DNA of 64,000 bases from the NCBI GenBank assembly GCA_963978545.1, contig OZ021724.1:98997792-99061791 (forward strand), in the 5' to 3' direction. The notes beneath the pieces were generated by a model, which worked only from the letters and a program-made list of their open reading frames with translations, did not search any database and was not told where the DNA came from. Position numbers and translations under genes: made by a program. The stretch comes from Linyphia triangularis (taxonomy: Eukaryota > Arthropoda > Arachnida > Araneae > Linyphiidae). How positions within the stretch are numbered: the first letter of the stretch is position 1; the number at the start of each line of letters is the position of its first letter. Positions 59,170-64,000 of the stretch are shown here, piece by piece.

Positions 59170-59650
59170 CTGTAAAACAAATAAGAATTGTTAGCCTAAT
59201 CTGTATTAAAATATATGTAGAAAACGAAAAGCAACTTTCAAAGCAAATCTTAAAAATAATAGCCAATATAAAACACATTAAATAACCAAAATTTAAGGTG
59301 CGTATCATTTTAGCAAGCTCATGAATCTATAGCCTTGCTTTTGAAGAAAATTTGAATTATTTTGTTCTAGCAAAATCTCTAAATAACTGACAATTCATAA
59401 CAAATATTCTAAAAGACATTAATTAACCCTTTGAAGCACAGTGGTTCCACACAGAAACCACTTAGATTTTTTTTTTCTATTTGCAGACTGGTTTTACAAC
59501 GAGACCCTATAACATGTCATAAATAATGTAAGTAATTTTTCGATTTTGTATGACCTGAAACAAAGTGCATTTTTTTTATCCAGAAAAAAATTGATTAGCT
59601 ATGTCAGCTATACTGTGTTCACTTTTACTTGCATTGCGGTTTCATAACAT
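59170..59650. other. Upstream intron of POLA1, unassigned part
   Basis: It contains TTAACCCTTTGAAGCACAGT followed by GGTTCCACACAGAAACCACTT at 59423, which looks like the left end of a TTAA (piggyBac-like) MITE. I did not find the right end. Confidence 0.4.
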
Positions 59651-60053
59651 AACTTTTATAACTAACTTTTATAATTAACTTTTATAATTAACTTTTATAA
59701 CTAACTTTTATAACTAACTTTTATAACTAACTTTTATAACTAACTTTTATAACTAACTTTTATAACTAACTTTTATAATTAACTTTTATAATTAACTTTT
59801 ATAACTAACTTTTATAACTAACTTTTATAATTAACTTTTATAATTAACTTTTATAACTAACTTTTATAACTAACTTTTATAACTAACTTTTATAATTAAC
59901 TTTTATAATTAACTTTTATAATTAACTTTTATAATTAACTTTTATAATTAACTTTTATAATTAACTTTTATAACTAACTTTTATAACTAACTTTTATAAT
60001 TAACTTTTATAATTAACTTTTATAACTAACTTTTATAATTAACTTTTATAATT
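59651..60053 (+). repeat. 13-bp minisatellite, 31 units, two variants
   Basis: Exactly 31 contiguous units of AACTTTTATAAYT. Each unit differs only at the twelfth base. In order the runs are 1C 2T 6C 2T 2C 2T 3C 6T 2C 2T 1C 2T. No indels interrupt the array. Confidence 0.97.
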
Positions 60054-60058
60054 CATAA

Positions 60059-60090
60059 TTAACTTTTGTAAATATATTTACAAAAGTTAA
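60059..60090. repeat. 32-bp perfect palindrome
   Basis: TTAACTTTTGTAAATA followed at once by its exact complement TATTTACAAAAGTTAA. It begins five bases after the minisatellite, and its first arm resembles a minisatellite unit. Confidence 0.95.
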
Positions 60091-60550
60091 AATAAATATT
60101 TTTTTGCAAAAAGGAAATATACTCCATCATTTTTCTACACACAAAGACGGCTCATACAAAATGTCATTAAAATTGGAAATAAAACTTATTACTGAAGAAT
60201 CTGAAAATTTAATTTTTAAATAAAAAAAAAAATCATCATCTAGTAAATATATGAAAACTTTGTAAACTGTTGCTCTCAATAATGTCTAAAATCCCGTACA
60301 ACAGTTATTGCCAATGATACTTTGTTTACATAGAGGAGAAAGACATCATTGTAGCAATATGATGTTATGGCTAACACGTTTAAAAAGATAACTTAGGACT
60401 TTACTGAAAAATATTTGGGAATTCATAACTTAATAAACATAACTTATTTTCATTTAAAAAAAGGTTAGTGGAGTTAGGTTTCATGTTTTTAAAATGGACA
60501 GTTTTCATGGTTTGACCAAGAGGTTTGTAAACAGTGGAGTCAAACTTAAA

Positions 60551-60950
60551 CAGGGTGGCCACAAAATTCAGGAAAAAAGTTCCCCCGAGAGATTTCTGAA
60601 AAATTCCCTGATTTAAGGGAAACTTTTTTTCAAATTTCCCTAATTTTCTTAGGTTTTTCGGATGTCTAGACACCCTGATCCAATAGAACTTGTATGCTAA
60701 AGAGATAATATGCAATTTTTTAAAAAATAGTTTTGCTGATAATGAAAAGTTACAACATTAAACTTCTAATGGCTTACCACTACAAATCTCCCAGTCAATA
60801 ACGCCAAAATATGGATGAACGCGACTTAAACAATACAAAATTTCCCTGATTTTCATGAAATTTTAATAAGTTCCCTGATTTTTTCCAGAATCAGAAAGCT
60901 CCCTGATGTTTCCCTGATTTCCAGGTTTTCCCGGTTCTGTGGCCACTCTG
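60551..60950 (+). mobile_element. MITE family A copy
   Basis: A 400-bp copy from CAGGGTGGCCACAAAATTCA to TTCTGTGGCCACTCTG, flanked by the exact 5-bp duplication TTAAA (60546-60550, 60951-60955). Confidence 0.92.
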
Positions 60951-61199
60951 TTAAAGTATGTAAAAAAATATATATATTTTCTCAAAAAACCTGTTGTTTT
61001 TTTAAAGAATAATTTAAAATTGCATTTTTATTTATAATTAGATTTTAAAAATTATTTGATGTTATAAATAACTTATACTTATAACCAAAAGTTTTTCTTT
61101 TTCAAAAGGAATTTTACTGCAAAAGCAACTACAGTGAATGTTGAAAGAATTTTTTTCTTCTTTTGGAGTTGTACAATCAAAATTGTCTCACAGCTTGTG

Positions 61200-61790
61200 C
61201 TTAGAAAAAGCTGTAATTTTTTTTTTTTTTTTTTTAAATGTTAAATCCTAAACTTATTTTTAAATGAAAAAAAAAAAAAAAAAAAAAAAAGAGCTAGTTT
61301 TCCTTTCTATTAATTTTTAAAAAAATAATTCACTAAATGAATGATCTACAATCTTGGTATGATGTTTTCGTAATTGAAAAATTATAAGAATATTATTGAT
61401 GGAATAAGTTCTAACGTATTTAAAAAAAAAAAAATATCTTGTAATTAAAGACTATTGAAGTTTTAATAAGTATCAACAATGAGTTTCGACAATAATTTAA
61501 TGAATATATTAATGTTTTATAATTATTCAAAATTGTTAATTTAAATTACATTATAAGCTGCATTTTAAATTTGCTTCTAAAATAAAGGTTTTGAGTTTTA
61601 ACAACTTAGTCTTAAGCCTTAAAAATATCATTTTGAACAACTTATCGCCATTACTAATGAATCTAAGAGCAATATTCCATGTATTATGCAGTAAAAAATT
61701 GCAATTGTGTATACATTGACTATAATTTGTTATTTGAACATTACTTATTATAATTAATGTCATATTTTATTTATAAATATGTATACGTGT
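61200..61790 (-). repeat. Family F element, copy 2 (reversed)
   Basis: GAATCTAAGAGCAATATTCC then ATGTATTATGCAGTAAA and TATTTATAAATATGTATAC are the reverse complement of the interior of 42309-43027. CAGGG ends are not visible here. Confidence 0.65.
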
Positions 61791-61795
61791 AAGCA

Positions 61796-62537
61796 GTGGT
61801 AGAAGTGGGTAAAAAAAAGTGGGGGGATGCCTAAAAGTTGGTAGCAAGTGCTCCCCCCCCCCCCCAACGATAAATTTTATAATTTTGTATCTTATAACAA
61901 AAATATTAACTAATAGTAAGGAAATAATTTATACTTCCTAATTCTAACATAGAGTAAGAGTCCAAAATGTGTTGTAATTTTTATGAATATTTGGGACTTA
62001 TTTTTTTGTACTTGGAAGTAACAAATTAAGTGAAGTAATAATTCAACGTTATGAACATAACTCTTTATTGAGATTTATACAATGCTTTTAAATGTGCACA
62101 CTTTCATGAAATAAAATTATTAGAGAACTCTAAAATGTTTTTTAAAAACGAACAGCTTGTCTTTTTATGAAACAAGAATAGAAATTTAACTTAAAAGAAA
62201 GTTCCTCCAAAATTAAAAGTTGACCAAGTGTACAAATATTTGTTAATGAAAATACTTGTTTCTTTTTACAAAGTAGCATAGTATATTTTTATAATAGCAT
62301 GTTATGTTGATATGTATATATACCATTATAGTTTGTTTTTTTTCCCCATTTGAAAACGTTAAATCATCTTTTCTCAGTGACACAACATTTAAAGGTTAAT
62401 GTTATTTTTCTTTGGTAATTTTCAGACGGATTAAGTTTTTTTTAAAAGTGGGGGGATGGATTTCAGTAATTTTAGAAGAGGGGGGATGCATGGGTATTTT
62501 CTTGAAAAGTAGGGGGACGCGTCACTCCACATCTACA
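61796..62537. mobile_element. Probable hAT-like element
   Basis: Starts CAGTGGTAGAAGTGGGTAAA with AGTGGGGGGATGCC, and ends with AGTAGGGGGACGCGTCACTCC then ACATCTACAGG. The GGGGGGATGC word recurs in both ends and at 62478. Ends pair poorly and no duplication was found. Confidence 0.4.
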
Positions 62538-62760
62538 GGGTGTCTACCAACTTTATCAAATACAATTTCTTGACTTTTCTTGACCTTAGAAGAAAATTTC
62601 TTGACCTTTTCAAAAAAATTTGCAATCGTTTAAATAATCAATTTGTCAAAAAAAAAAAAAAAATGACAAGGGGAAACCATAAAAATTTAATACTTTTAAA
62701 AAGACAAAAATCAGAGATACAATGCAACATATTTAACCTATATTGAAGTCACAACTATGA
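62535..62760 (+). mobile_element. CAGGGTGTCTACC left end
   Basis: CAGGGTGTCTACCAACTTTA then TTTCTTGACTTTTCTTGACC resembles the left end of another CAGGG family. No right end is found before 64000. Confidence 0.5.
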
Positions 62761-63743
62761 ATGTTCGTGCAGTTATATAAAAAAAAAATTGTTTTTTCTC
62801 CCCAAAATTAACCTTTTTCTTCTTCTCTGGGATAGAAATGTATGAAATATATTACCAATATAACAATCGTTGCTGCATTAATTTGCTGTAAAAGACTCAC
62901 TGAAATGCGTAAAATTCTGTTTTAATTACAATAGAAAATTAGAGAAATCCACGTGAAAGAAAACAGCAAGAACAATAAAACATTATATCATAAAATTTAG
63001 TATTGTGAATGATAACACTAAGCAACCCCAATTTCAGCATTATTATTATTATTTTTTTTTTATTTTTTTTTTTTTAAATATATTTTAGCAATCTCAATAT
63101 CTAATAACTGGACTTTATCCTCCTATAGGAACATAACAGCAAACAATTCACTTCCTTTACATGTGCTTCTGTCAGAAGTGTGACACATTATTCGGATTAA
63201 TGCCCATATAACTTCTTCATTAATGATAAAAAGAATTCCTAGTAGATGAAAAATCTGACAAAGTCAAAGTATTTACAGTTGCTTCACATTGTTTGCTTGC
63301 TTCAGCAACAATAAAATTTTCTTGGGATGGTAATAGGATGCTATTAGTTGCATTGTTGGATGGAATTACATGTGATGACAAAGACTGAAAATTAAGCATT
63401 CTTTGCTTGCCTGCTAAAATTACACAGGTTAAGTCTTGATGTATTTTTGATGAGATAACCCCATTTCACTATGACTGACATCAAATTTTGATTTGCAAAA
63501 TATACAATATCCTTTATATTTGGCCAGTAACACAAGCATTAACCACTTGGCTAGATCTTTATCGGATTCCATCCAGTTTTCTCAAAAAGGACATCAACAA
63601 CCAACAGTAGGTTTGAGGCCCAACAAGGTTGTCCATTTATATTTCCTGACAATGTACCGTATATATACTCGTATGCAAGTCGAGAACGTGGGCTAAAGTG
63701 TTTACTAAAAAGTAGGGGGTCAACTTGTATGCTAGAGAATGAA

Positions 63744-63776
<33 letters not shown>

Positions 63777-64000
63777 TCTTTAACAAAAGGGATACCAACT
63801 GACTTTCGGCGAAAGCGCGGAAATCAAGCCGCGATTTGAAGAAAACCGGAAGTCCGTTCGGCTCAACTGTGTCGTTGCTTTCCAATAATTATTTCCGAAC
63901 ATAAGTTAATACTTTATTTTATTTTATTTGATTTTTGCTTTAATCTTTAATAGAATAAAATATTCCAAGATGAATTTTTGAGTTTGCTTCGTGATTCAAA
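62761..64000. other. Edge region, probable POLA1 intron
   Basis: No exon recognised. At 63655 CCGTATATATACTCGTATGC then AAGTCGAGAACGTGG resembles the left end of another pogo-type MITE. A 26-A tract follows at about 63748. Confidence 0.4.

Overview
The window is intron-rich, AT-rich (roughly 70% A+T by eye) animal nuclear DNA. One recognisable gene dominates it: the C-terminal two-thirds of POLA1, the catalytic subunit of DNA polymerase alpha-primase, on the minus strand. I could join 24 coding exons with matching phase from 59132-59169 (5'-most exon in the window) to the stop codon at 9771-9773. They give 947 codons plus one split codon, and every splice junction is GT-AG. The N-terminal third lies beyond position 64000. 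The high intron density, small exons and repeat content suggest an invertebrate with an ancestral intron layout. Protein remnants of the kind common in arthropod and cnidarian genomes make an arthropod such as a chelicerate plausible, but the sequence does not prove this.

Layout: 1-9770 is 3' flank. It holds a 3.38-kb transposon with about 340-bp inverted ends (957-4333), MITEs and unassigned AT-rich DNA. 9771-59169 is POLA1, whose introns (about 0.13 to 8.7 kb) are packed with transposable elements. 59170-64000 is probably further POLA1 intron and carries a 13-bp minisatellite, MITEs and hAT-like sequence.

Polymerase: the exons read in order through the inactivated exonuclease-like domain (exons 1-7), palm motif A (exon 10), fingers motif B (exon 12), motif C with the two catalytic aspartates (exon 14), the thumb (exons 15-18), and the C-terminal domain with two four-cysteine zinc sites (exons 20-22) that in other eukaryotes binds the B subunit and primase. 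No frameshift or stop interrupts the joined frame, so the gene looks functional.

Mobile DNA: most of the rest is decayed DNA transposons. The most striking pattern is a cohort of at least seven non-autonomous families that all begin CAGGG (or a close variant), end CCCTG or CTCTG, and are flanked by 5- or 6-bp target duplications. Twelve copies have exactly matching flanks. Other elements include a 1.33-kb Helitron-like element, pogo/Tigger-like MITEs with TA duplications, two TTAA elements, an 838-bp hAT element with an 8-bp duplication, a 2.43-kb transposon with a 9-bp duplication and a decayed coding region, and a tRNA-like SINE head. Several are nested and give a relative chronology. I found no other intact protein-coding gene, CRISPR array or rRNA.
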